From: Candidatus Omnitrophota bacterium
Lineage (GTDB): Bacteria; Omnitrophota; Gorgyraeia; Zapsychrales; JANLHA01
Assembly: GCA_023139575.1 (NCBI GenBank)
Contig: JAGLNJ010000066.1
Span: 1 to 39,959, forward strand
Direction: 5' to 3'
Length of the DNA: 39,959 bases
Shown: positions 33,157-39,959 of the stretch, piece by piece
How positions within the stretch are numbered: position 1 is the first letter of the stretch
Layout of the letters: each line of letters starts with the position of its first letter
Position numbers and translations under genes: made by a program
The notes under the pieces: model-generated
The model's input: only the letters and a program-made list of their open reading frames with translations
Database searches by the model: none
Told to the model about the DNA's origin: nothing

Positions 33157-33894
33157 ATGCATAGATTCTATCTCCCGAAAGAAAGTTTTAACCAGCCAAC
33201 CATTCAACTCAACGACCGTGCGGAAATTCATCATTTAAAGAACGTTTTGCGTTTAAAAAAGGGGGCGGCGGTCACCATCTTCAATGGCGAGGGGAAAGAA
33301 GCAGAAGGGAGGATCATTTCGATTTCATCGGAAGCCGTTTCAATTGACATCCTGACCGTCAAGACAATTCCCTTTTCGGAAACAATATTGAGTCTGGCTT
33401 GCGCCATTCCTAAAAAAGCGAAATTTGAAACCATCATTGAGAAATGCACCGAACTCGGCGTCAACGAAATTATCCCCTTAATCACCAAAAGAACAGAAAT
33501 ACATCTCGACGCTGCCAGAAGACAAAAAAAAGCATCGCGTTATCAGGCCGTTGCCATTAATGCCGCCAGGCAATCAAAGCGTTTATCTGTGCCGGCAATC
33601 CATCCCATTACCGACTTTCCAACAGCCATTAAAATGTTGCGCAAGGACTCTTTGGCGATTATCCCGCACCTCGACGGTGAACGAAAAGAATTGCCCAGTG
33701 TGATCAACGCGAATCCAAAATGTAAAAGAATTAATTTCTTTATCGGCCCCGAAGGGGATTTCACGCTGGCAGAAGTGAATCTTGCCAAAAAGGCCGGGTG
33801 TATCCCGGCCAGTTTAGGCAACACCGTTTTGAAAGTCGATACCGCGGCAATTTATGTCATCGCGGCAGGCCGCTTATTAATCAATAAACATTGA
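33157..33894 (+). CDS. rsmE: 16S rRNA m3U1498 methyltransferase RsmE
   Basis: RsmE methylates N3 of U1498 in 16S rRNA using S-adenosylmethionine. The 245-residue SPOUT-fold protein begins MHRFYLPKESF and has an N-terminal PUA-like domain (EIHHLKNVLRLKKG), then EKCTELGVNEIIPL, NAARQSKRLSVPAI and the knotted cofactor site FFIGPEGDFTLAEV with SLGNTVLKVDTA. All are family signatures. No clear ribosome binding site precedes the ATG. The next gene follows after 15 bases. Confidence 0.95.
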   Translation: MHRFYLPKESFNQPTIQLNDRAEIHHLKNVLRLKKGAAVTIFNGEGKEAEGRIISISSEAVSIDILTVKTIPFSETILSLACAIPKKAKFETIIEKCTELGVNEIIPLITKRTEIHLDAARRQKKASRYQAVAINAARQSKRLSVPAIHPITDFPTAIKMLRKDSLAIIPHLDGERKELPSVINANPKCKRINFFIGPEGDFTLAEVNLAKKAGCIPASLGNTVLKVDTAAIYVIAAGRLLINKH

Positions 33895-33909
33895 GGCATT
33901 AAAATTCCT

Positions 33910-35721
33910 ATGGCCCAAAAAAACAGTAAAAGCATTTTAATCGTTATTCTCATTTTTCTCCTGGCCTTCAGTCTAAGATTAGGCTATACATTTTTTCTAA
34001 AAAATAATTATTTCTTCTACAATAATCCCAGCAGTGATGTCACCTATTACAGGGAATGGGCGCATGAAATCGCTAAAGGAGACTTTCTCGGCAAGGAAAT
34101 TTTTTACGGTCTGCCACTCTATCCATATTTCTTAGCGCTCATCGAAAGACTTTCACTGGGACATATTTTTGCCATGCGATTGATACACTTACTCTTAGGA
34201 TCGATCAATTGTCTCTTGCTTTATTTTATTTCTAAAAAAATATTTAACCAAAAAGTCGGCATCTTGTCAGCGCTTTTGGCATCTACCAACTTTATCTTGA
34301 TCTATTATGATTGGCTGATGATGCCGGTAACGCTCATCATTCTCTTGTCACAAATATGCCTCTTATCGCTTCTGCGCCGCGATGACATCCTTAAAAGATC
34401 CGAATGGTTTATCCTCGGGCTTATTTGGGGGACGGGGATATTAGGTGACGGAAAACTTCTTTTCTTTTTATTCTTCAGCGGCATCTATTTATTCTTTTAT
34501 TGGAACAAATCAAAATACTTTAAGCTCACCACCGTATTATTGCCGTTAATTCTGGGGGTGTCGATCATCCTGGGTGGCGTGACCCTGAGAAATAAAGTTG
34601 TCGGAGGAGAGTGGATTTTTATCTGCGCTCAGAGCGGTTTAAGCCTTTATGCCGGCAACAACCCTGATGCTAACGGCATTTTTGAAAACCCGGAATTCAT
34701 CCGCCCCACTCACGGCGGTCAGGATGAGGATCAAAAAATCGTCGCTGAGGCCATCGCTGAAAAGAAATTAACCGCCTCGCAAGTATCACAATTCTGGCGG
34801 AACAAGGCTATAAGTTTCATTACAGAACAGCCTCTGGCTTATCTCGTCCTTTTAAAAAGCAAATTTCTTGTCTTTTTCACTGAAACAGAGCGTGCGCATG
34901 ACATTGATTTGATTCTTCAACAGAACTGGCGTAAAAAGTTCGATTTCAATCCCTTTTATGTCATCATGCCCTTGGCCCTTGTCGGACTGGCTGCAGCCCT
35001 TTTTAATAGAAAGGATACTGCGTTCCTCAACTTACTGATCCTTTCGCAACTTACAACAACCCTGATTTTTTTCTTAACAACCCGACATCGGGCGTCGTTG
35101 CTCCCTGTACTCATCATTTTTCAGTCCTACGGTATTTTTTGGCTCTTTGAAAAAATCAAGCAAAAGAATGTGAAGCCGCTATCACTGACTTTAGGTTTTT
35201 TAATTATTTTTCTCCTTCTTTTCGAACCGCAACATCTGGATTCAAAAACTATCACATTCTTAAGACACGCGAAATCCGGTCCCGTTTATGAGCAAATGCA
35301 GGATTATGAAAGCGCTAAGGATGAATATTACAAAGCCTTGGAGATCCGCCCAACTGATTCTAATACCCTTTATAATCTCGGCACTGCTTATCTTTTAGAT
35401 GAAAACCTCGTCAAAGCTGAGGAATTCTTTCTTAAGGCCCTAAAAGTATGTCACTATAATGTCGATGCACTGTTCAATCTGGGTTATATTTATGAACAAA
35501 AGGGGAATACCCCCGCGGCCCTGAAAACTTATCTCAACGTTTTGGAATATCAACCGCAAAGCCTGGACATACACTACCGTCTGGCTCATCTTTATCACTA
35601 CTGCGGGGATTGTCAAAACGCCCACCACCATTACTCAACAATCATTAAGCGGCAGCCCCAATTATATAAAGAAGTAAACCAACTGATTACACAATGCCGG
35701 CCTGATATGTCAAAAAACTAA
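33910..35721 (+). CDS. Membrane glycosyltransferase (PMT/ArnT-like) with C-terminal TPRs
   Basis: Residues 1 to about 450 hold roughly ten hydrophobic spans in the GT-C pattern: a first span LIVILIFLLAFSLRLGYTFF, then an outside loop with SSDVTYYREWAHEIAKGDF, where the acidic residue corresponds to the catalytic position of GT39/GT83 enzymes, and later GLPLYPYFLALIE. Such enzymes move a sugar from a polyprenyl phosphate to protein or lipid. Residues from about 460 form three TPRs (YESAKDEYYKALEIRPTDSN, TLYNLGTAYLLDENLVKAEE, ALFNLGYIYEQKG), as in some O-glycosyltransferases. The target is unknown; glycosylation of pilin or of surface proteins encoded nearby is a guess. Confidence 0.75.
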   Translation: MAQKNSKSILIVILIFLLAFSLRLGYTFFLKNNYFFYNNPSSDVTYYREWAHEIAKGDFLGKEIFYGLPLYPYFLALIERLSLGHIFAMRLIHLLLGSINCLLLYFISKKIFNQKVGILSALLASTNFILIYYDWLMMPVTLIILLSQICLLSLLRRDDILKRSEWFILGLIWGTGILGDGKLLFFLFFSGIYLFFYWNKSKYFKLTTVLLPLILGVSIILGGVTLRNKVVGGEWIFICAQSGLSLYAGNNPDANGIFENPEFIRPTHGGQDEDQKIVAEAIAEKKLTASQVSQFWRNKAISFITEQPLAYLVLLKSKFLVFFTETERAHDIDLILQQNWRKKFDFNPFYVIMPLALVGLAAALFNRKDTAFLNLLILSQLTTTLIFFLTTRHRASLLPVLIIFQSYGIFWLFEKIKQKNVKPLSLTLGFLIIFLLLFEPQHLDSKTITFLRHAKSGPVYEQMQDYESAKDEYYKALEIRPTDSNTLYNLGTAYLLDENLVKAEEFFLKALKVCHYNVDALFNLGYIYEQKGNTPAALKTYLNVLEYQPQSLDIHYRLAHLYHYCGDCQNAHHHYSTIIKRQPQLYKEVNQLITQCRPDMSKN

Positions 35722-35763
35722 CCGTTTTCAGCTATTATGATATCGCTTCCTAAGCCTATAGAG

Positions 35764-35862
35764 CTGGAGCATAAACTCCAGATTCAGGTGAGGACTTATA
35801 AACACTCACCGGGGACACGCAGTGAAAAGCGGAAAAGATCCCCTGGTATTTGAGTGACTGAA
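35764..35862. ncRNA. Possible structured RNA (unassigned)
   Basis: Complementary pairs are nested within 100 bases: CTGGAG/CTCCAG (35764-35769, 35776-35781); an outer TTCAG/CTGAA (35783-35787, 35858-35862); GGTGAG/CTCACC (35787-35792, 35805-35810); and GGGGA/TCCCC (35811-35815, 35839-35843). CACTCA (35803-35808) can instead pair with TGAGTG (35851-35856), giving a switch-like alternative. It does not match any riboswitch or housekeeping RNA I recognise. Strand is uncertain, and chance folding is not excluded. Confidence 0.35.
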
Positions 35863-36044
35863 AATTGTAAAAGCACATTTTATACCTGGCGCAAGAATGT
35901 TCAAAAAGGGAAAAATGCCACCAAAATAGATTTATAAAAGTTCAGGCTTACAGTTTGAGAAATAGCCAAGAACTTCCAGTACTCTTGGCACAGGGATAGT
36001 CAATTTCAAGGAAATTTTTTACTTCATTCGGATCTATCCATTAA

Positions 36045-36076
36045 AATACTTCCCTTGTCTAGACAAGGGAAGTATT
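36045..36076. repeat. 32-bp perfect palindrome
   Basis: Each 16-base half is the exact reverse complement of the other, centred on TCTAGA between 36060 and 36061; the core arm is ACTTCCCTTGTCT. There is no spacer and no following T-run. It could be a dimeric-protein operator, a mobile-element end or a bidirectional terminator. Confidence 0.7.
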
Positions 36077-36181
36077 CCGCAGTTCAATATCTTCCAGATT
36101 CTTCAAAACAAAATAGCATTTTAATATACATCACCTGGATACTAGGCTATTTATCGAGTATACTTAATTAGTTCGTTAAAT

Positions 36182-36448
36182 ATGTATAAAAGCATCAATA
36201 AATTAATTCTTAAGGTAACGTCATTTTCTGTTCTTTTGGTATTTTTATCAAGCTTGATAATTTTACCTTTATCAGCTAATGCCCAAAATTTTCCAGATTT
36301 ATCTCAACCTAGTTCAATGGTTCCTATAAGCAATAGCCATTCCTTCCCGACATTGACTGGATAAAATATGCGTATTGATAATTCTTTTCAGTTTGGTTTT
36401 ATTGTTGATCCAAGTAATGATCATTTAACAAGAAAGCAATTACGGCAA
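36182..36448 (+). pseudogene. Broken 5' fragment of a giant exported protein gene
   Basis: A signal peptide (LKVTSFSVLLVFLSSLIILP, then LSANAQ) leads into a stretch ending PTLTG and a TAA at 36362-36364. The same frame continues after the stop with NMRIDNSFQFGFIVDPSND. This aligns with residues about 55-90 of the intact giant ORF downstream (PGVMVTRSPVFLPAILRG, then YQDNPLRFDFIVDTGD). The fragment is therefore a paralogue with a premature stop that loses homology near 36440, where an IS200 transposase remnant begins. Confidence 0.75.
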
Positions 36449-36461
36449 GGGAGATGTTTAA

Positions 36462-36629
36462 AAGATTCCTGAAGTGAAGAAAAAGTTGTTGGGAAGTGAG
36501 TTTTGGGCGAAAGGATATTTTGTCAACACAGTGGGACAGCATGGAAAGGAAAAAATGATACGAGGATATGTTAAAAATCAAGGTAAAGAGAAAGAATATA
36601 AGCAGTTACACAAATTTAAATCTCTTTAG
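36462..36629 (+). pseudogene. IS200/IS605-family transposase C-terminal remnant
   Basis: This 55-codon frame after a TAA (36459-36461) reads KIPEVKKKLLGSEFWAKGYF, VNTVGQHGKE and MIRGYVKNQGKE, then YKQLHKFKSL and a stop. It matches the last third of Y1 (HuH) transposases of the IS200 group, including the helix that carries the catalytic tyrosine (RGYVKNQ). The HuH metal-binding part and the left end are missing, so it is inactive. It ends two bases before the ATG of the giant ORF. Confidence 0.8.
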
Positions 36630-36631
36630 TT

Positions 36632-39600
36632 ATGGAAATTGTTCAAATGCGAAAATTTCGATTTTTATTTTATATGGTGGATTGGTTTGTTGTGTTTTTC
36701 TTTGTATTCACTGTATTAATGCCGACGCGGGGGCATGCTCAGGGAGTGACTGCCGGTGTGGGAGGTGGCACTGTAGCGGGCCTTCCTCTACCCGGCGTAA
36801 TGGTGACGCGGAGTCCGGTGTTTTTGCCCGCGATTCTTAGGGGAATCAAGCTCTATCAGGATAATCCTCTGCGGTTTGATTTTATTGTTGATACAGGCGA
36901 CACTGATCTAAAAGGTAATGGATTGGAAAAAGAAACCTCCAAGCTGATCAGATATTTCCTCACCTCATTAACTATTCCTGAAGATGACCTATGGGTCAAC
37001 CTTTCCCCTTACGAAAGCGGCAGGATTATTCCTGATAAATTCGGTATAACCGAGATGGGAAGGGACCTGCTTGCCCAGGATTACATCCTTAAACAGTTGA
37101 CCGCGTCTTTAATGTATCCTGAAGACGCCTTAGGGGAGAAATTCTGGGAAAAGGTTTATGCCAAGGCGAATGAACTTTATGGCACAACTGAATTGCCGAT
37201 TAATACCTTTAATAAAGTCTGGATACTTCCTGAAAACGCGGTTGTCTATGAGAATGGAGATACCGCGTTTATTGTAGAGAGCCATCTTAAGGTGATGCTG
37301 GAGCAGGATTATTTTGCCTTGAGTAAAAATTCAAATAAAAACAACTCCCGATTTGATAATAATCAATTAACAGCGGGCAATGAGTCAGTCTCCTTCAGTG
37401 ACGTTTCTTCTTCAATTATCAGGGAAGTAATCCTGCCGGAGATTGAAAAAGAGGTTAACGAGGGTGAGGATTTTATCCAATTAAGGCAGATTTATCATTC
37501 TCTGATATTAGCGGCATGGTTCAAGCGCAATCTCAAAAATAGCATGTTGGGAAAAATTTACGTGGGGCAAAATAAAATTACAGGCATAAATATTGCGGAT
37601 ACAAAAATAAAAGAGAAAATTTACCATCAATACATGCGGGCATTCAAGACAGGTGTGTACAATTATATCCGCGAGGACTACGACCCTGATACTAAAAATC
37701 TGATTTCCAGAAAATATTTTTCAGGTGGAGCGCGATTTACCAAGGAAGTAACAGATGCGGCAATGTTGGTGAATTCAGGAAAAGAATTGAGGGAAACGGC
37801 GAAAAAAAAGATCCCTCCAAAAAGACTGCAAACAGCGGCAATAATACTGGATGTAACAGGCAGACCGAAACTAGAAGGAATAGAAGTAACAGACGAGGAG
37901 ATCGCGGCAATAGCTGAACGCCAGGTCATGGTCGCAGGGCTTATTATGCGGCATAGCCGGGTTGCGGAAGATGACTTATTACAAATATTTGGTGATCTTA
38001 ATGACGCATTGGCCTCAATTTTCAGGGATTTACGCTTTGACACTAAAGCGGAAAAACTTAAAATGGAACTCTTTGGGATTTGGAGGAATTTTCAGATTAA
38101 TAGAGATGATCCTGAAAAGTTGATGACAAGATTTTTTCGCGAGATTGAGTTGCTTCAGGAAGAGTCAAGAAGTGCGGGAGTACAGCAGGATAAAGTTGGT
38201 ACGCGTTTAAAATTATTTAAAGATTTTGAAGAAATGCTTCTAACTGAATACGAGGAATTTAAACAGATTGAAAAGGAATATTTGCCAAAAATAAGCAGCC
38301 GGTTTGATGAGCAGATAAAAGGGATTCATAAAAATTTTAAAGACGCAATCTTGTATATTGCCTGGATGAACCGTTTTTTTGTCGGCAAAACAGAAGATGA
38401 TGAACATATGCTAAAAGATATACTAGTATATGCGATTGACATATATTTTGAGGAAGGGGTTCCCGATGTAATTGCAGAATTTGAAGACATTGTGATATGG
38501 GGAGATATAGGGCTAAAATGTGCATTTAGTATGATTTCAAGCGATTTATTTTATAAAGAGATTAGAACTTGGTTTGAATTCAGTGAAAAAAACGATTATT
38601 TTATTGTAGATATAATATCTCCAGGGTCACTTATGACTTCAGAGGAGATTGAGGAATTTAAAGAATTATGTGAGCGTAGAGCGGGGGAATTAAAGATAGC
38701 ACGCGAGATATTTGATATGCATGGCATTAAGATTGAACCGTCTTATGATCAGGAAATAAAAGGCTCCAGGTTTAGAATCAGGATACCAAAGTCAAGGATT
38801 GGGTATAAAAAGAAAATTGGTTCCCAGCCTGCAGAATTAACCTTTCATGAAAAGCGGATTTTAGACGAGTTATATCCTATAGCGCGGCGGTGGGGAAACT
38901 TTTTAGCTTTTGAGGCATATTTTTATGATGACGTGCAAGAAAAATGGGCTGAAAAGGATAGCGAACGTTTCCGCGGTCTTGAAAAATTAGTGGAAGGGTA
39001 TTGGAATAAGTTCCCTGAATTTCTTGAGATTTTGAAAAAGCCTTCTTTAAAAGGTGAATTTTTAAATAATGAAATGGCCTTTGTTAAGTTATTTTTATCA
39101 ACGACAGCAGAACAAAACAGGGAAATTAAGGAACAAATCGATGAATTAGTTGAGAATGTGCCTGAAATGGGAAAGGATGAGGTATTCAAAAAATTTTGCA
39201 GGGTGCATAAATTTTATTTCGATCGTTTCAGGGCAAAATTAAGAAATGATTATAACGCGGGAAATATTGAAAAAGAGGCTGTTGATTTGAATTTGGTAAT
39301 AGAGGATTTAATTAAAGACCATTTTAAACTTCGCGGTATTAAAGAAAATTATGATAATAATATCGGGATAATATCTCTTGATAATAAGATATTCCCGACA
39401 GTGATCTTTAATATATTAAAATTTATTAACTTACCGAGTTTTTTACAAGGGCCACAGGAAGGGGAAATTCAAATAAGCACTGCTTTAGAGAAAAGGGCGG
39501 AGAGGGATAATGTGAAAATAGAGATATCGTACGCAGGGACAGATGTGCTTGCGTCTGTTTTAGGTGAAGAGCCGGAGAGAGTGTTTGAATCTTATCCTAC

Positions 39601-39959
39601 GATAATAATGGAACACGGTATAAATGCCCGGCTGGATATCAGTGCAAAAATAATTAAGGCGCATAAAGGGAAGATTACTGTTGAAGTAGTTTCGACAAAA
39701 GAAGTAAAATTTACAATCACTCTGCCTGCTGACGCTGCAATGGCAGCGGAAACTGTTTCTCCTGAAGAACTTGTGTCTTCATTGAATAAAAAGGAAAAAG
39801 GTGGTATTGATTTTAATCCTGAGAGGTTGGATATTCAGAGGCGAGGTGAAGGTATAAATTTTGATGCGTATTCCGGTAGCGGGCAAGATGGTCAGAAAGG
39901 TGGGGGTGATTTTTACGGCATTCAGGTTGATGGCTTTGTCCCTGTGATTTTCAGTATTA
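36632..39959 (+). CDS. Giant exported protein with a divergent histidine-kinase-ATPase-like region, 3' end outside window
   Basis: The frame from the ATG at 36632 stays open to the window edge, over 1109 codons; a second ATG at 36647 is possible. An N-terminal hydrophobic signal (FVVFFFVFTVLMPTRGHAQ) suggests export. Conserved-looking blocks include residues 65-90 (ILRGIKLYQDNPLRFDFIVD), DLWVNLSPYESGRIIPDKFG (119-138), EMGRDLLAQDYILKQLTASL and FNKVWILPENAVVYENGDTA (from 193). A long, charged, helical middle follows. Residues about 982-1032 (ERVFESYP, SAKIIKAHKGKITVEVVS, KFTITLPAD) resemble the G2-to-end part of a HATPase_c fold, but the GxG nucleotide-binding glycines are not seen. GGIDFNPERLDIQRRGEGI (from 1057) and VDGFVPVIF follow. 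I associate this protein type with Omnitrophota; function unknown. Confidence 0.85.
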   Translation, partial: MEIVQMRKFRFLFYMVDWFVVFFFVFTVLMPTRGHAQGVTAGVGGGTVAGLPLPGVMVTRSPVFLPAILRGIKLYQDNPLRFDFIVDTGDTDLKGNGLEKETSKLIRYFLTSLTIPEDDLWVNLSPYESGRIIPDKFGITEMGRDLLAQDYILKQLTASLMYPEDALGEKFWEKVYAKANELYGTTELPINTFNKVWILPENAVVYENGDTAFIVESHLKVMLEQDYFALSKNSNKNNSRFDNNQLTAGNESVSFSDVSSSIIREVILPEIEKEVNEGEDFIQLRQIYHSLILAAWFKRNLKNSMLGKIYVGQNKITGINIADTKIKEKIYHQYMRAFKTGVYNYIREDYDPDTKNLISRKYFSGGARFTKEVTDAAMLVNSGKELRETAKKKIPPKRLQTAAIILDVTGRPKLEGIEVTDEEIAAIAERQVMVAGLIMRHSRVAEDDLLQIFGDLNDALASIFRDLRFDTKAEKLKMELFGIWRNFQINRDDPEKLMTRFFREIELLQEESRSAGVQQDKVGTRLKLFKDFEEMLLTEYEEFKQIEKEYLPKISSRFDEQIKGIHKNFKDAILYIAWMNRFFVGKTEDDEHMLKDILVYAIDIYFEEGVPDVIAEFEDIVIWGDIGLKCAFSMISSDLFYKEIRTWFEFSEKNDYFIVDIISPGSLMTSEEIEEFKELCERRAGELKIAREIFDMHGIKIEPSYDQEIKGSRFRIRIPKSRIGYKKKIGSQPAELTFHEKRILDELYPIARRWGNFLAFEAYFYDDVQEKWAEKDSERFRGLEKLVEGYWNKFPEFLEILKKPSLKGEFLNNEMAFVKLFLSTTAEQNREIKEQIDELVENVPEMGKDEVFKKFCRVHKFYFDRFRAKLRNDYNAGNIEKEAVDLNLVIEDLIKDHFKLRGIKENYDNNIGIISLDNKIFPTVIFNILKFINLPSFLQGPQEGEIQISTALEKRAERDNVKIEISYAGTDVLASVLGEEPERVFESYPTIIMEHGINARLDISAKIIKAHKGKITVEVVSTKEVKFTITLPADAAMAAETVSPEELVSSLNKKEKGGIDFNPERLDIQRRGEGINFDAYSGSGQDGQKGGGDFYGIQVDGFVPVIFSI

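Larger units (their letters stand above)
35722..36181. other. Gene-free, inverted-repeat-rich region
   Basis: No credible coding frame is seen in 460 bases. From left to right it holds the structured candidate at 35764-35862, a 7-bp hairpin GCCAAGA/TCTTGGC (35965-35971, 35983-35989), a small AATTTC/GAAATT hairpin followed by a T-run (36002-36020) and the 32-bp perfect palindrome at 36045-36076. It separates the glycosyltransferase gene from the broken giant-protein leader and may be old mobile-element or rearrangement debris. Confidence 0.6.

Noticed and set aside
35764-35862. SRP RNA, 6S RNA, RNase P RNA, tmRNA, cobalamin or other familiar riboswitch
   Set aside because: The conserved sequence blocks of these RNAs as I know them are absent, so the region is left unassigned.
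36568-36840. A 90-codon plus-strand frame over the IS200 remnant and the giant ORF start
   Set aside because: It is out of frame with both, has no recognisable content, and the overlapping frames have clear homology patterns.
37678-39189. Minus-strand frames of 62-121 codons opposite the giant ORF
   Set aside because: They mirror codons of the long open plus-strand frame and show no signals or known motifs.
1-39959. CRISPR arrays, restriction or toxin-antitoxin systems, prophage genes
   Set aside because: No regularly spaced repeats and no matching protein signatures were seen on either strand.

Overview
This window looks like chromosome from an uncultured Gram-negative bacterium of moderate to low GC. 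The best guess is candidate phylum Omnitrophota (OP3, PVC superphylum). That is an inference: it rests on a very large exported protein type I associate with that phylum, on lysine synthesis through DapL, and on a mosaic type IV pilus/type II secretion locus that includes a PilM-PilN fusion. No rRNA marker is present, so the assignment is tentative.

Layout. (1) 1-570: the 5' part of a 2-oxoacid:ferredoxin oxidoreductase alpha subunit gene on the minus strand, facing away from a C-terminal stump of argC. This is a broken junction or an assembly join. (2) 588-14455: an uninterrupted plus-strand run, argJ-argB-argD-argF-argG-argH-lysA-dapF-dapA-dapB-dapL-folK-panC-aspartate dehydrogenase. Tight spacing and several ATGA overlaps suggest one or a few long transcripts for arginine, lysine/diaminopimelate, folate and pantothenate synthesis. 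(3) 14502-14942: a lysine-rich protein with a duplicated 29-residue module and a histone-H1-like tail, ended by a strong terminator. (4) 15059-17887: uvrA with its own promoter. (5) 17905-22656: an exported TPR protein, ExbB/TolQ, ExbD/TolR, a TonB-position membrane protein, a small zinc-ribbon membrane protein and a PilX-like minor pilin. (6) 22714-30077: PilM-PilN fusion, PilO, PilP, secretin, assembly ATPase and platform protein. (7) 30138-32922: a near-consensus promoter, a GEMM-I (cyclic di-GMP-I) riboswitch with an intrinsic terminator, then the main pilin and four pilin-like proteins. (8) 33030-35721: tRNA-Ala(CGC), rsmE, and a multi-membrane-span glycosyltransferase with C-terminal TPRs. 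(9) 35722-36181: a gene-free, inverted-repeat-rich stretch that may contain a structured RNA. (10) 36182-39959: a broken leader of a giant exported protein, an IS200-type transposase remnant, and an intact giant ORF of at least 1109 codons that runs off the window. Its C-terminal part resembles the distal half of a histidine-kinase ATPase fold.

How it works together. The first third supplies amino acids, the diaminopimelate needed for peptidoglycan, and cofactors. The middle encodes an envelope-spanning pilus or pseudopilus machine, apparently with an ExbBD-type energy module beside it, whose pilin genes seem to be controlled by cyclic di-GMP. The right end is accessory, with rearrangement, IS debris and a rapidly diverging surface-protein family.
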